Positions 15,795 to 24,045 are shown, numbered from the stretch's first letter. The stretch is 55,424 nucleotides of DNA from CALDSL01 sp039810245 (GCA_039810245.1 JBDHWQ010000025.1:1-55424), one strand, 5' to 3'. Translations and numbers: made by a program. Notes: a model not told the origin generated them from the sequence alone.

Positions 15795-16472
15795 CTACGA
15801 GGGGTGTTTCTCGCCGCGCTTCTTCTTCCAATAGGCACGCAGGCCCACCACGCGCTCGGTACCTTCGCGCAGCCGCACCAGGTTGGGACGCAGCGCCCAT
15901 AAAACCGCGATGACCGCGCCTACGCCAAACGCGGCGTATGCCCACGGCCCCAGCCCAATGGCCGCGCGGTAGCCGAAGATCAGCAGGCCAGACAGCGCCG
16001 CGCTGATTGTGGTCACCGAAGCGTAGCCGATAAAGATGAACACCGCCGCGGCCAACGGCAGGATGATGCCCAGCGAAGGTTGCCACATGCCAAATGCCGC
16101 CCCCACGCAGGTGACCCCGCCCGCGCCGCCGCGCAGACGCCAGCCACCTTCCGGTTTGCGCTCCGGCAGATAGATCGAATGATTGTGTCCGATGATCGCC
16201 AGCAATCCAGCGGCCGCTTCCACCCAGGGTGAGCCAGGCAGCAGCCAGCGCACCAGGTACACCGCCAGCGCGCTCTTGCCGAAATCGGCCAGCGCAGTCA
16301 GCGCCCCGGCCACCAGCCCGGCGGCGCGCATCACATTGGTGCCGCCGGTGCGGCCGCTACCCACGTGGCGTACATCTTTGCCCGTACCCAGCTTGACGAT
16401 AATCAGGCCAGACGGGATGGAGCCCAGCAGGTAGGCTCCGATGAGAAGAAATAGGATCGTCAATATCTGCAT
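15795..16472 (-). CDS. plsY: Glycerol-3-phosphate acyltransferase PlsY
   Basis: The product has 225 residues, with five to six membrane helices. The three family motifs are visible: LLGSIPSGLI with GSGRTGGTNVMRAAG, GHNHSIYL, and LRGGAGGVTCVGA (normally GKGVAT, here a relaxed form). PlsY transfers acyl from acyl-phosphate to glycerol-3-phosphate, the first step of phospholipid synthesis, in the cytoplasmic membrane. PlsX is not in the window. It lies 51 nt behind the JAMM peptidase gene on the same strand. Confidence 0.9.
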   Translation of the reverse strand: MQILTILFLLIGAYLLGSIPSGLIIVKLGTGKDVRHVGSGRTGGTNVMRAAGLVAGALTALADFGKSALAVYLVRWLLPGSPWVEAAAGLLAIIGHNHSIYLPERKPEGGWRLRGGAGGVTCVGAAFGMWQPSLGIILPLAAAVFIFIGYASVTTISAALSGLLIFGYRAAIGLGPWAYAAFGVGAVIAVLWALRPNLVRLREGTERVVGLRAYWKKKRGEKHPS

Positions 16473-16523
16473 AAGTTGTCGTTTGTCCGTTGCACCATGC
16501 TTAACCCTGCCATCTCGGGCAGG

Positions 16524-16931
16524 TTACGCCATCACCTTCATCATAACCTCGCGCACCACTTCACCCTCGATGGCGAAAGCCCGCGCCTGCCAGCCAGCTT
16601 CACCCGGCGCGCAGATTATCGTCAGCGCCGGAGGGTAAGCGAACTCGACGATATCGGTAGGCGATGGATGCGGCGGTCCAGCCGGGTGCGAGTGAAAGAT
16701 CGCCAGCAGCTCCTGGCCGTTGTCTTCCATCCACAGGATCGCATCAACCTGCGCCTGCGCGTCCATGCGATAGCGCACCGGGCTGTGCAGGCCATTTACC
16801 ACCGGGATGACGCGCATCACGCGTCCCTCCATCCCCGCCAGCATGCCGCACGCCTCTTCCGGCAGCATGGCGCGTACGTGCGCCAGCATGGCCTCATACT
16901 GCTCGCCGTCCAGCACCAGCGCCGCGCCCAT
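16524..16931 (-). CDS. JAMM/MPN metallopeptidase (M67 family)
   Basis: The product has 135 residues. The JAMM zinc signature is intact: Glu in PEEACGML near residue 25, HSHPAGPPHPSPTD near 81-94. Family members such as Mec+ remove sulfur-carrier or ubiquitin-like proteins from cysteine or targets. No ThiS/MoaD/CysO-like partner lies beside it. ATG 16931 is 1 nt past the stop of the membrane protein gene upstream, so translation is coupled; the longer frame to 17075 is overlap with that gene. Confidence 0.88.
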   Translation of the reverse strand: MGAALVLDGEQYEAMLAHVRAMLPEEACGMLAGMEGRVMRVIPVVNGLHSPVRYRMDAQAQVDAILWMEDNGQELLAIFHSHPAGPPHPSPTDIVEFAYPPALTIICAPGEAGWQARAFAIEGEVVREVMMKVMA

Positions 16932-16932
16932 C

Positions 16933-17745
16933 TCAGCCAACCAGGGCCGCCAATCCCCAGCACAGCCCCAGGAACACTGCCGGCTCGATCCACAGCGTAC
17001 TGCGGCTGCGGCCTTCTTCGATCGACCCGGCCAGGCTGGTGAGCGCGTAGGCCGGACCGGTGATCGCCAGCCCAAAGCTGAGCGGGAGCAGCGGCCAATA
17101 ATGCAGCCCCAGCGCCACCTGCCCGACCGCCAGCGCGATGCCCACCGCCCAATACCAGCACCAGCGCCCGCCCAGCCGCAGATACAGCGTGCGCGCCGAC
17201 ACCAGCGCGATGGCCGGCACCAGCGCTGGGAGCAGCAGGTACAGCCGCACCCCCGACGCGCGCAGCGCGATGGCGAGCGTCAGGTAAAGCGCGAAGGACA
17301 CCGCGGTCAGGCCGACGGTGGCCGGGGCCTGGCGCTCGTCGGTCACGTCCACCACGATATATTCGGCCACGAACACCAGCACCAGCAGCACCCCGCCAAA
17401 CGCGAACACCGCCCACCACTGCAACCCCACCTGCAGCGATTGCAGCGGGATTCCGATGGCCCACGCGGTGAGCGCGGGCAGCAGCCAGTGCTGGTAAGTG
17501 CGCTGCCCACTCAGCCGGGGATGGTCGTTCAGCAGCCAGCTCGCCCCGGCCGCGGCCAGCAGAGCCACCAGCAGCGATACCAGCGTGTAAACCGTGATCG
17601 GCAGCAGGAACAGAAAACCCGGAAGCTGCAGCGCCAGGCTGCGCTCCGGCACCTGCAGGAATGGGGTGATGGCGTACACCAGCAAAATGCTTGCCGCCAG
17701 CACGCTCAGCCGGTTCACATCCGGTAAATTCTGATGCTCATCCAC
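16933..17745 (-). CDS. Unknown membrane protein, about eight helices
   Basis: The product has 270 residues and is almost entirely hydrophobic, with segments near 13-30, 42-66, 84-102, 105-127, 142-160, 167-185, 194-212 and 218-270. It has no catalytic motif that I recognise; the loop VVDVTDERQAPAT is the most polar part. It heads the operon with the JAMM peptidase and PlsY. A TACAAT -10 box stands 6 nt before ATG 17745. The function is unknown. Confidence 0.75.
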   Translation of the reverse strand: MDEHQNLPDVNRLSVLAASILLVYAITPFLQVPERSLALQLPGFLFLLPITVYTLVSLLVALLAAAGASWLLNDHPRLSGQRTYQHWLLPALTAWAIGIPLQSLQVGLQWWAVFAFGGVLLVLVFVAEYIVVDVTDERQAPATVGLTAVSFALYLTLAIALRASGVRLYLLLPALVPAIALVSARTLYLRLGGRWCWYWAVGIALAVGQVALGLHYWPLLPLSFGLAITGPAYALTSLAGSIEEGRSRSTLWIEPAVFLGLCWGLAALVG

Positions 17746-17751
17746 GCTTCT

Positions 17752-17757
17752 ATTGTA
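17752..17757 (-). promoter_or_regulatory. -10 box of the membrane protein/JAMM/plsY operon, leaderless layout
   Basis: TACAAT on the minus strand is exactly 6 nt before ATG 17745, the same spacing as at the histidine kinase gene. TTTCCC 17 nt further upstream is a weak -35. Confidence 0.5.
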
Positions 17758-17805
17758 CTCGGAATTGCCGGGCCGGGAAAAGCATCAAGCCGGCGACGCA
17801 AAACC

Positions 17806-17834
17806 TTGACATCTCGCCAGAGCAGGGATAAGAT
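17806..17834 (+). promoter_or_regulatory. Promoter of the AbrB-ABC operon
   Basis: TTGACA (17806-17811), a 17-nt spacer and TAAGAT (17829-17834): a near-consensus housekeeping promoter. The -10 box overlaps the first operator palindrome. Confidence 0.8.
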
Positions 17835-17859
17835 TAATCTTGTAAACAAGATTAATCTT
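17830..17859. promoter_or_regulatory. Twin palindromic operator AAGATTAATCTT x2
   Basis: The 12-bp perfect palindrome AAGATTAATCTT occurs at 17830-17841 and again at 17848-17859, separated by GTAAAC (18-bp period). It covers the -10 box and the start of transcription, so binding would repress. The adjacent AbrB-family protein is the natural candidate for autoregulation. Confidence 0.7.
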
Positions 17860-17876
17860 ACAAGGAGTTCATTTCC

Positions 17877-18125
17877 ATGCCCCCACCCCCCGAAGGCAAA
17901 CGCTTTTACGGCGCGATCACTGTCAGCGAGCGCGGGCAAATTGTGATTCCGGCCGAAGCCCGGCGCGACTTCAACATCCAGGTCGGTGATAAACTGCTGG
18001 TTCTGGGCGACCTGGAGCAAGGTCTGGCGCTGGTCAAAGCCTCGGCGCTGCTGGAAATGAACCCCGGCCTGTTCTCTGTACTGATGCAGCAAAGCAGCCC
18101 ACCTGCGGACGATGCGAAAGAATAA
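17877..18125 (+). CDS. AbrB/SpoVT-type transcription regulator
   Basis: The product has 82 residues. The swapped-hairpin DNA-binding domain covers about residues 10-55: FYGAITVSERGQIVIPAEAR and FNIQVGDKLLVLGD. A short tail without similarity follows. AAGGAG lies ahead of ATG 17877. It is the first gene of an operon with an ABC exporter, a layout often seen for AbrB-like regulators of transporter genes in Firmicutes and Chloroflexota. The twin operator upstream suggests negative autoregulation. An antitoxin (MazE-like) role is less likely, since no toxin gene follows. Confidence 0.85.
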   Translation: MPPPPEGKRFYGAITVSERGQIVIPAEARRDFNIQVGDKLLVLGDLEQGLALVKASALLEMNPGLFSVLMQQSSPPADDAKE

Positions 18126-18129
18126 AACC

Positions 18130-18981
18130 ATGACACCCGTACTCTCCGTCACCAACCTTACCAAGACTTACCCCGCGTTTCAGCTCAAAAACGTGTCGTT
18201 TACGCTCGAGCCCGGCAAGATCATGGGCTTTATCGGCCGCAACGGCGCTGGCAAAACCACCACCATCAAATCCATGCTCAACCTGGTTCATCCCGACAGC
18301 GGGACTATGCAGTTTTTTGGCCTGGATATGCCCGCGCGCGAATTTGAGATCAAGCAGCGCATTGCCTTCATCTTCGGCGCTGCCAATTATTACGCGCAGA
18401 GCAAGATCAAAACCATCACCGGCGTCTACCGGCGGTTTTACCACCAGTGGGATGAGCGCCTGTACCAGACGTTTCTCCAGCGCTTTGCGCTCGACCCGGA
18501 GAAAAAGATCAAACAGCTCTCGCAGGGGATGAGCATTAAATATGCGCTGGCGCTGGCCCTCTCGCACCATGCCGAGCTGCTGATTCTGGATGAGCCAACC
18601 TCCGGTCTCGACCCGGTCTCGCGCGATGAGCTGCTCACCATTTTTGAGAATCTCGTGGACCAGGAAGGCGTCAGCATCTTCTTCTCCACGCACATCACTT
18701 CTGACCTGGATAAGAGCGCCGACGTGATCACGTATATCAAAGAAGGTGAAATCTTCGCCAGCCAGGACAAAGACCGCTTTGTGGCCTCGTACCGCCTGGT
18801 GGAAGGCTGCTGCGCCGACCTGCCGGTTGAACTGCGCGCCCGGATTACCGGCTACCACGAACGCCGCGGCGAGTTTTCCGGCCTGCTGCGAGTCGAAGAC
18901 GCGCCGCTGTTTGCCACGTTGCGCATTACACCCGCCGATCTGGAGACCATCATGGTCTACACCGAAAGAAGGCCCGCGTGA
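18130..18981 (+). CDS. ABC transporter ATP-binding protein
   Basis: The product has 283 residues. Walker A is GRNGAGKTTT, the signature is LSQGMSIKYALALAL, Walker B is LLILDEPTSGLD, and the switch His lies in FFSTHITSD. The signature LSQGM instead of LSGGQ is common in this exporter class. ATG 18130 follows the AbrB stop by 4 nt. Its last codon overlaps the permease start (GTGA). Together with the permease it should form a homodimeric ABC-2 exporter of unknown substrate, possibly for antibiotics or lipids. Confidence 0.93.
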   Translation: MTPVLSVTNLTKTYPAFQLKNVSFTLEPGKIMGFIGRNGAGKTTTIKSMLNLVHPDSGTMQFFGLDMPAREFEIKQRIAFIFGAANYYAQSKIKTITGVYRRFYHQWDERLYQTFLQRFALDPEKKIKQLSQGMSIKYALALALSHHAELLILDEPTSGLDPVSRDELLTIFENLVDQEGVSIFFSTHITSDLDKSADVITYIKEGEIFASQDKDRFVASYRLVEGCCADLPVELRARITGYHERRGEFSGLLRVEDAPLFATLRITPADLETIMVYTERRPA

Positions 18982-19625
18982 ACAACCTGCTCTATAAAGA
19001 GTTTAAGCTTTCGCTCCATCCCACGGCCTGGTTGTTTCTGCCCCTGGCTGCCATGCTGTTGATCCCCAGCTACCCCTATTATGTGGCCTTCTTTTACCAG
19101 ACACTGGGCATTTTCTTCATCTTCCTCAACGGTAACACCACCAACGACCTGTTCTTCACCACGCTGTTGCCAATTCGCAAGGTGGATGCAGTCAAGGCGC
19201 GCTTCATCACGGTTATGATTCTCGAGCTGTTGCAAATTTTTATCGCCGTGCCCTTCGCGCTGCTGCGCGCGCGAATCAATCCCGGACCGAACCTGGCCGG
19301 CATGGATGCCAACCCGGCGCTCTTTGGCCTGGTGTTCGTAATGTTTGCCCTGTTCAACATCGTTTTCCTGCCCGCCTTCTACAAAACCGGCTACAAGACC
19401 GGCGCGCCGTACATCCTCTCCAGCGTGGTGATGTTCCTGTTCGTCGCGGCTGCCGAAGCAGTCATCCAGCTAACCCCGGCCATCCGCCAGGCGTTGGACA
19501 CGCTGAACCCCGCCTATCTGCCGCAGCAGATGGCTGTGCTGCTGGGCGGCATCCTGGCGTATGGTCTGATCACCCTGGCGGCCTACCGCGCATCCGCCCG
19601 GCGCTTCGAGCGCCTGGACCTGTAA
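18978..19625 (+). CDS. ABC-2 type transporter permease
   Basis: The product has 215 residues with six membrane helices. It begins MNNLLYKEFKLSLHPTAW and contains NLLYKEFKL and LLPIRKVDAVKARF, typical for the ABC-2 family of short permeases next to AbrB-like regulators. GTG 18978 overlaps the ATPase stop by 4 nt. The substrate is unknown. Confidence 0.88.
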   Translation: MNNLLYKEFKLSLHPTAWLFLPLAAMLLIPSYPYYVAFFYQTLGIFFIFLNGNTTNDLFFTTLLPIRKVDAVKARFITVMILELLQIFIAVPFALLRARINPGPNLAGMDANPALFGLVFVMFALFNIVFLPAFYKTGYKTGAPYILSSVVMFLFVAAAEAVIQLTPAIRQALDTLNPAYLPQQMAVLLGGILAYGLITLAAYRASARRFERLDL

Positions 19626-19659
19626 CCCAACACCGCCCGCCGGCGGGCTTGGGCAGTGG

Positions 19660-19665
19660 TACAAT
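19660..19665 (+). promoter_or_regulatory. -10 box before the 331-residue membrane protein
   Basis: TACAAT lies 9 nt before ATG 19675, which predicts a very short or absent leader. A 14-bp GC palindrome (19635-19648) just upstream may end the ABC operon. Confidence 0.4.
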
Positions 19666-19674
19666 TGACCCGGC

Positions 19675-20670
19675 ATGAACACCGATCCCACCCCGAAAAC
19701 CGAGGCCCCGCCGCGTCTGATCGCCGCCTTTTCGCGCGGCTTCAGCATGGTGGCCAATAACCTGCAATTGCTCATCTTCCCCATTGCCATAGACCTGCTG
19801 CTGTGGTTTGGTCCGCGCCTGCGCGTGTACAACCTGCTCCAGCCTTCGATTCAGGCCTATTTTGAACAGATGAAAGCCATGAACCAGGCGATGCTCAATG
19901 AAATGCTGCCCCTGGCGCGTGATGCCTGGCAGGGAGCGCTGCAAAACTTCAGCCTGTTCTCCGCGCTGCGCGCGCTGCCCATTGGCGTGCCCAGCCTGCT
20001 GGGATACCGCGGTCCGCTGGAAACACCCTTCGGCCCGGCGCGCATCCTTGAAAGTAACTCGCTGGCCGCGGCGCTGCTGGCCTGGCTGGTGCTCAGCCTG
20101 CTGGGCCTGGCGCTGGGCGTGATCTACTTCCGCATGCTGTCCCGCGCCCAGGGCGATCCGCGTCCGGCAAAGGCGGGCACGTTCGGCTGGCAGGCCGGGC
20201 AAACACTGCTGCTGATGCTGCTGTTGTTCGCGCTGTTTGCCACGCTGGCCGCGCCGTCGATCCTGGTGGTGGCGCTGATATCACTGTTCAGCCCGCAACT
20301 GGCGCAGTTTTTCCTGATCACTGCCAGCATTTTGGGATTGTGGCTGCTGCTGCCGCTGCTGTTTTCGCCGCACGGCATCTTCGCCTACCAGCTCGACGCG
20401 CTGCGCGCCGCGCTGCTGAGCTACCGGCTGGTGCGCGTGTTTCTGCCGGGAACCGGCATGTTCCTGCTGCTGGTGATGCTCATTAGCCGTGGGATGGATA
20501 CGCTGTGGCTCACCGCCCCCGGCTCGTCATGGATGCTGCTGGTGGGCATTCTCGGCCACGCATTTATCAGCAGCGGGCTGATGATGGCCAGCTTCGTCTA
20601 CTATAAGATGGGCATGCATTGGATGGAGTACACCCTCAACAACGCGCGCCCGCCCGCCGTGCGCCTCTAG
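19675..20670 (+). CDS. Unknown integral membrane protein
   Basis: The product has 331 residues. There is a short polar N-terminus, then about six to seven membrane helices (near 30-45, 122-142, 165-195, 200-235, 255-275, 280-310). An amphipathic stretch at 50-110 with LLQPSIQAYFEQMKAMNQ probably lies outside the membrane. No motif was recognised. It has its own -10 box, so it is likely monocistronic, between the ABC exporter and gyrB. The function is unknown. Confidence 0.75.
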   Translation: MNTDPTPKTEAPPRLIAAFSRGFSMVANNLQLLIFPIAIDLLLWFGPRLRVYNLLQPSIQAYFEQMKAMNQAMLNEMLPLARDAWQGALQNFSLFSALRALPIGVPSLLGYRGPLETPFGPARILESNSLAAALLAWLVLSLLGLALGVIYFRMLSRAQGDPRPAKAGTFGWQAGQTLLLMLLLFALFATLAAPSILVVALISLFSPQLAQFFLITASILGLWLLLPLLFSPHGIFAYQLDALRAALLSYRLVRVFLPGTGMFLLLVMLISRGMDTLWLTAPGSSWMLLVGILGHAFISSGLMMASFVYYKMGMHWMEYTLNNARPPAVRL

Positions 20671-20699
20671 CCACCTTGCGTCAGGGTTCTGCGCGCACG

Positions 20700-20727
20700 T
20701 TGCTCGCGGGCCGGAATATGGTAAAAT
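20700..20727 (+). promoter_or_regulatory. Promoter of gyrB
   Basis: TTGCTC (20700-20705), a 16-nt spacer and TAAAAT (20722-20727). Confidence 0.5.
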
Positions 20728-20760
20728 AAGAAAGTACGTTCTATTGTTTTGGAGGGTTCC

Positions 20761-22680
20761 TTGGTTACCAACGGCAATAATAGTTCTTATGGTGCAAAAG
20801 ATATCCAGGTGCTAGAAGGCCTCGAAGCCGTCCGCCGCCGCCCGGGCATGTATGTGGGCGGCACGGACCTCAAGGCGCTGCACCACCTGGTTTATGAAGT
20901 CGTCGACAACTCGATTGACGAAGCTCTGGCGGGCGTGTGCGACCACATCACCATCACGATCCACGAGGATTCCTCGGTGACTGTGCAGGATAACGGCCGC
21001 GGCATCCCGGTGGACATCCACCCGCAGAAAGGCGTCTCCGCCCTGGAAGTCGTCATGACCACCCTGCACGCCGGTGGCAAGTTCGGCGGCGGCAGCTACA
21101 AGGTCTCCGGCGGCCTGCATGGTGTGGGTGTCTCGGCGGTCAACGCGCTGTCTGAGTGGTGCGAGGTGGAAGTCTGCCGCGAAGGCCAGGTGTACATGCA
21201 GCGCTACGAGCGCGGCATCCCCCAGGCCGCGGTGAAGGCAGTCGGCAAATGCGACCCCAAAGCCAGCGGCACGCGCACCACCTTCCGCTTCGACCGCGAC
21301 CTGTTCAAGGGCGAGATCGACTTCAAGTTCGACACGCTGGTACAGCGCTTCCGCGAGATGGCCTTCGTCACCCGCGGCGTGCTCATTCGCCTGGTGGATG
21401 AGCGCGCCGGCCGCGAGATGAACTTCCTCTTCGAAGGCGGCATCGTCTCGTTTGTGCGCTATCTCAACCGCAACCGCCAGCTCATTCACCCGGTGGTTTA
21501 CGCCGGCAAAGAAATTGACAATGTCGGCATCGAAGCCGCCATCCAGTACACCGACGCCTACAACGAGTCGGTCTACTCCTTTGCCAACACCATCAACACC
21601 ATTGACGGCGGCACGCACCTCACCGGGCTGCGCTCGGCTATCACCCGCGTCATCAATGATTACGCCCGCCGCACCGGCCTACTCAAAGAAGCCGACCCCA
21701 ACTTCACCGGCGACGACACGCGCGAAGGCCTGACCGCCATCGTCTCGATCAAGCACCCCGACCCGCAGTTCGAAAGCCAGACCAAGGTCAAGCTGATGAA
21801 CCCCGAGGTGCAGACTTACGCCACGCAGGTGATCGTCGAGGCCTTCTCCACCTTTATGGAAGAAAATCCTTCGGCCGCGCGTGCCATCATCTCCAAGTGT
21901 CTCACCTCGGCCCGCGCGCGGGATGCGGCGCGCAAAGCGCGAGACCTGGTCATCCGCAAGTCGGCGCTGGAAAGCCTGACCCTGCCCGGCAAGCTGGCCG
22001 ACTGCTCCGAGCGCGATTCGTCCAAGACCGAGTTGTACATCGTCGAGGGTGACTCGGCGGGTGGCTCAGCCAAACAGGGCCGCGACCGCCATTTCCAGGC
22101 CATCCTGCCGCTGCGCGGTAAGATCCTCAACACCGAACGCGCCCGGCTGGATAAAATCCTGGGCAACAACGAAGTGCGCGCGCTGATCTCCGCGCTGGGC
22201 ACCGGCGTTGGCGACAGCTTCGACCTGACCAACCTGCGCTACGGCCGCGTGATTATCATGACCGATGCTGACGTGGACGGCAGCCACATCCGCACCCTGC
22301 TGCTCACCTTCTTCTTCCGCTACATGGCCCCGTTGATCGAACAGGGACACATGTACATCGCCCAGCCGCCGCTCTACCGCATTGCCCACCGCAACACTGT
22401 GCGCTATGCCTACAATGACGCCGAGAAAGACAAGATTGTCAAGGAAATAGGCGCGGGCGACAAAGCCGCCATCCAGCGCTACAAGGGCCTGGGCGAAATG
22501 AACCCCGAGCAGCTTTGGGAAACCACCATGAACCCGGAGAACCGCACCCTGCTGCTGGTGGGCGTGGAAGATGCCGCCGAAGCCGACCGCACCTTCGACA
22601 TGCTGATGGGCGAGGCCGTTGCCCCGCGCAACAAGTTCATCACCACCCACGCCAAGGATGTGCGCAACCTGGACGTGTAG
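20761..22680 (+). CDS. gyrB: DNA gyrase subunit B
   Basis: The product has 639 residues. The GHKL ATPase domain begins VLEGLEAVRRRPGMYVG and has EVVDNSIDEA, DNGRGIPVDIH and GGLHGVGVSAVNALS. The transducer follows, then the TOPRIM domain with EGDSAGGSAKQGRDR and MTDADVDGSHI. The C-terminus has RYKGLGEMNPEQLWETTM. It supplies ATP for negative supercoiling with GyrA. I chose TTG 20761 because GGAGG sits at 20751-20755; the upstream in-frame TTG at 20749 overlaps that site. ParE is an alternative, but the KILNTERARLDKILGNNEV stretch favours GyrB. gyrA is not adjacent. Confidence 0.95.
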   Translation: MVTNGNNSSYGAKDIQVLEGLEAVRRRPGMYVGGTDLKALHHLVYEVVDNSIDEALAGVCDHITITIHEDSSVTVQDNGRGIPVDIHPQKGVSALEVVMTTLHAGGKFGGGSYKVSGGLHGVGVSAVNALSEWCEVEVCREGQVYMQRYERGIPQAAVKAVGKCDPKASGTRTTFRFDRDLFKGEIDFKFDTLVQRFREMAFVTRGVLIRLVDERAGREMNFLFEGGIVSFVRYLNRNRQLIHPVVYAGKEIDNVGIEAAIQYTDAYNESVYSFANTINTIDGGTHLTGLRSAITRVINDYARRTGLLKEADPNFTGDDTREGLTAIVSIKHPDPQFESQTKVKLMNPEVQTYATQVIVEAFSTFMEENPSAARAIISKCLTSARARDAARKARDLVIRKSALESLTLPGKLADCSERDSSKTELYIVEGDSAGGSAKQGRDRHFQAILPLRGKILNTERARLDKILGNNEVRALISALGTGVGDSFDLTNLRYGRVIIMTDADVDGSHIRTLLLTFFFRYMAPLIEQGHMYIAQPPLYRIAHRNTVRYAYNDAEKDKIVKEIGAGDKAAIQRYKGLGEMNPEQLWETTMNPENRTLLLVGVEDAAEADRTFDMLMGEAVAPRNKFITTHAKDVRNLDV

Positions 22681-22706
22681 GAACTTTCCAGTTACGAGAT
22701 GAAATC

Positions 22707-22738
22707 AAAAGAAGCCCGAAATTCGGGCTTCTTTTTTT
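22707..22738 (+). terminator. Rho-independent terminator of gyrB
   Basis: Perfect stem AAAAGAAGCCCGAA with TTCGGGCTTCTTTT, continuing into a run of T. A clear intrinsic terminator. Confidence 0.92.
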
Positions 22739-22819
22739 GGCGTTTGGATTGGGATGCGATTGGGAACAGCGCAGCACCTTGGCGCTCTACGGCCCCACCA
22801 CAATACGCGCTTCTGCTGA

Positions 22820-22954
22820 TCAAAACATGACGTCTCCAGCCTGTAATTCCAGCGCGGCCGGTTGGGCGGTTGGGGTAACCGTTGCGGCAGACTTTGGCTG
22901 GCAGGCTGCCAGCAGCAGGACGACGATCAGAAACAAGTAGATTCTGGTGCGCAT
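22820..22954 (-). CDS. 44-residue lipoprotein, possibly a truncated remnant
   Basis: The minus-strand frame starts with ATG 22954 and codes for MRTRIYLFLIVVLLLAACQP, a textbook lipoprotein signal with lipobox LLAAC (Cys18), then a Thr/Pro/Ala-rich linker (TVTPTAQPA) and ELQAGDVMF before a stop. Such a linker normally precedes a folded domain, so the protein may be the start of a lost gene. It sits in the otherwise empty 580-bp gap after gyrB. No further open frame continues it. Confidence 0.45.
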   Translation of the reverse strand: MRTRIYLFLIVVLLLAACQPKSAATVTPTAQPAALELQAGDVMF

Positions 22955-23146
22955 GGGTATTCCGAATGTCTGTTGAAATGGGGGATTGTATAGCAATCTT
23001 CTGAATTATAGCAGGAGAACCCAATTCTATTGTTTTTGTAAGCCCCTCTTCACTGGCGTGAATTCACGCCTGTCCATACAATAATCGCATCCGGCCGGAC
23101 TGCACCCGCCCTGCTCGCGTTTTTCCGAAAACCCGTCTCCAGATGC
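22955..23146. other. Intergenic stretch without a recognisable gene
   Basis: AT-richer DNA between the small lipoprotein and the next promoter. On the minus strand it has TATAAT-like boxes that could drive the lipoprotein. The opposing long minus frame at 23050-23616 is only a shadow of the plus-strand gene. Confidence 0.5.
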
Positions 23147-23175
23147 TTGACTCTATAGAACGCATATTCTATAAT
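23147..23175 (+). promoter_or_regulatory. Near-consensus promoter with internal inverted repeat
   Basis: TTGACT (23147-23152), exactly 17 nt, TATAAT (23170-23175). Within it TATAGAA (23154-23160) and TTCTATA (23167-23173) form an inverted repeat with a 6-nt gap. Strong promoter with a built-in candidate operator. Confidence 0.75.
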
Positions 23176-23260
23176 GGACTTGCTCCAGAAATTCCCTACC
23201 CGCAACTGGAAACAGAATCGGATAAGAAACGTTATATTCATTAACAGGAGGGCAATCGCG

Positions 23261-23905
23261 ATGGAACAGCATGGATTTCTCGACCGCCTGAACACGCACG
23301 TGCTTACTGCTCCGTCCACCATCCCGTTGGACGTCGCCCTGCTGGGCGTGCCCCTCGAGGACGCCACTTGCGTGGACATCGACCACGCGGTAGCGCGCCT
23401 TTCGCGCACCGAAAGCATCTCTGAAGCGCTCTCCTTCTCCGATCTAACCGACGCGCGCCCACCGCTGGCATGCAATAACCTGTTCGTGCAGTTCCACACT
23501 GACTCGGCCTGCATCAAGAGTGAGTTTCCCGGCTGGCTGGGGGTGCACATCGTGCCCTTCTCCGTGGCGCGCCATTCGCGCATGTTCTCGCTGCTCAACC
23601 GCGTGCCCGAGCGCATCGAAAACTGGCCCGAAGCCTACACCATGGTGATCTATCGCGAGTGGCCGCTGGAGATCAGCCTGGCCCCCGCCGGAATGCTTCT
23701 GGGGCTTGACACGACCGGCGCAATCACCGACGCGGCCATGTTCTCCATCATGCTCGAGCAGGACATCACCACGCGCGATAAAGGCTGGGAGCATGTCTCG
23801 CGCCTCACGGCCTGGATCGTCTACCTGGCTTTCTGCGCCTTCACCATGGCTAACCAGGGCGAGGCCGCCCTGCAGCGCCACGGCCCGCGCCTGTGGCAGA
23901 TGTAA
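23261..23905 (+). CDS. Unknown soluble protein of 214 residues
   Basis: I do not recognise a family. It starts MEQHGFLDRLNTHVL and has no signal peptide or clear membrane helix. It has several conserved-looking aromatic patches (WLGVHIVPFSVARHS, YREWPLEISLAP, DKGWEHVSRLTAW). AGGAGGG stands before ATG 23261; the frame is open from 23174, but the region before 23261 is the promoter and leader. It is alone behind a very strong promoter, which suggests an abundant product. Confidence 0.75.
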   Translation: MEQHGFLDRLNTHVLTAPSTIPLDVALLGVPLEDATCVDIDHAVARLSRTESISEALSFSDLTDARPPLACNNLFVQFHTDSACIKSEFPGWLGVHIVPFSVARHSRMFSLLNRVPERIENWPEAYTMVIYREWPLEISLAPAGMLLGLDTTGAITDAAMFSIMLEQDITTRDKGWEHVSRLTAWIVYLAFCAFTMANQGEAALQRHGPRLWQM

Positions 23906-23998
23906 GCCCGCCCCATTCCCCTCTCACTTCTGAATATTCCGGCTGCGCAAAACCCGCTGCACAGCCTTTCTCCGGCCTGCGGTTCCCCCCGGCGCGTA

Positions 23999-24004
23999 TA
24001 TAAT
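23999..24004 (+). promoter_or_regulatory. -10 box of the Ldh-family gene
   Basis: TATAAT in the run gcgtatataataggc, about 41 nt before ATG 24046. No good -35 hexamer is seen. Confidence 0.4.
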
Positions 24005-24045
24005 AGGCATACATTCGAACCTTGCCCAGAGAGGATGGATCCCGT

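Noticed and set aside
17877..18125. MazE-type antitoxin
   Set aside because: No toxin gene follows; the next genes are an ABC exporter, a layout typical of AbrB regulators.
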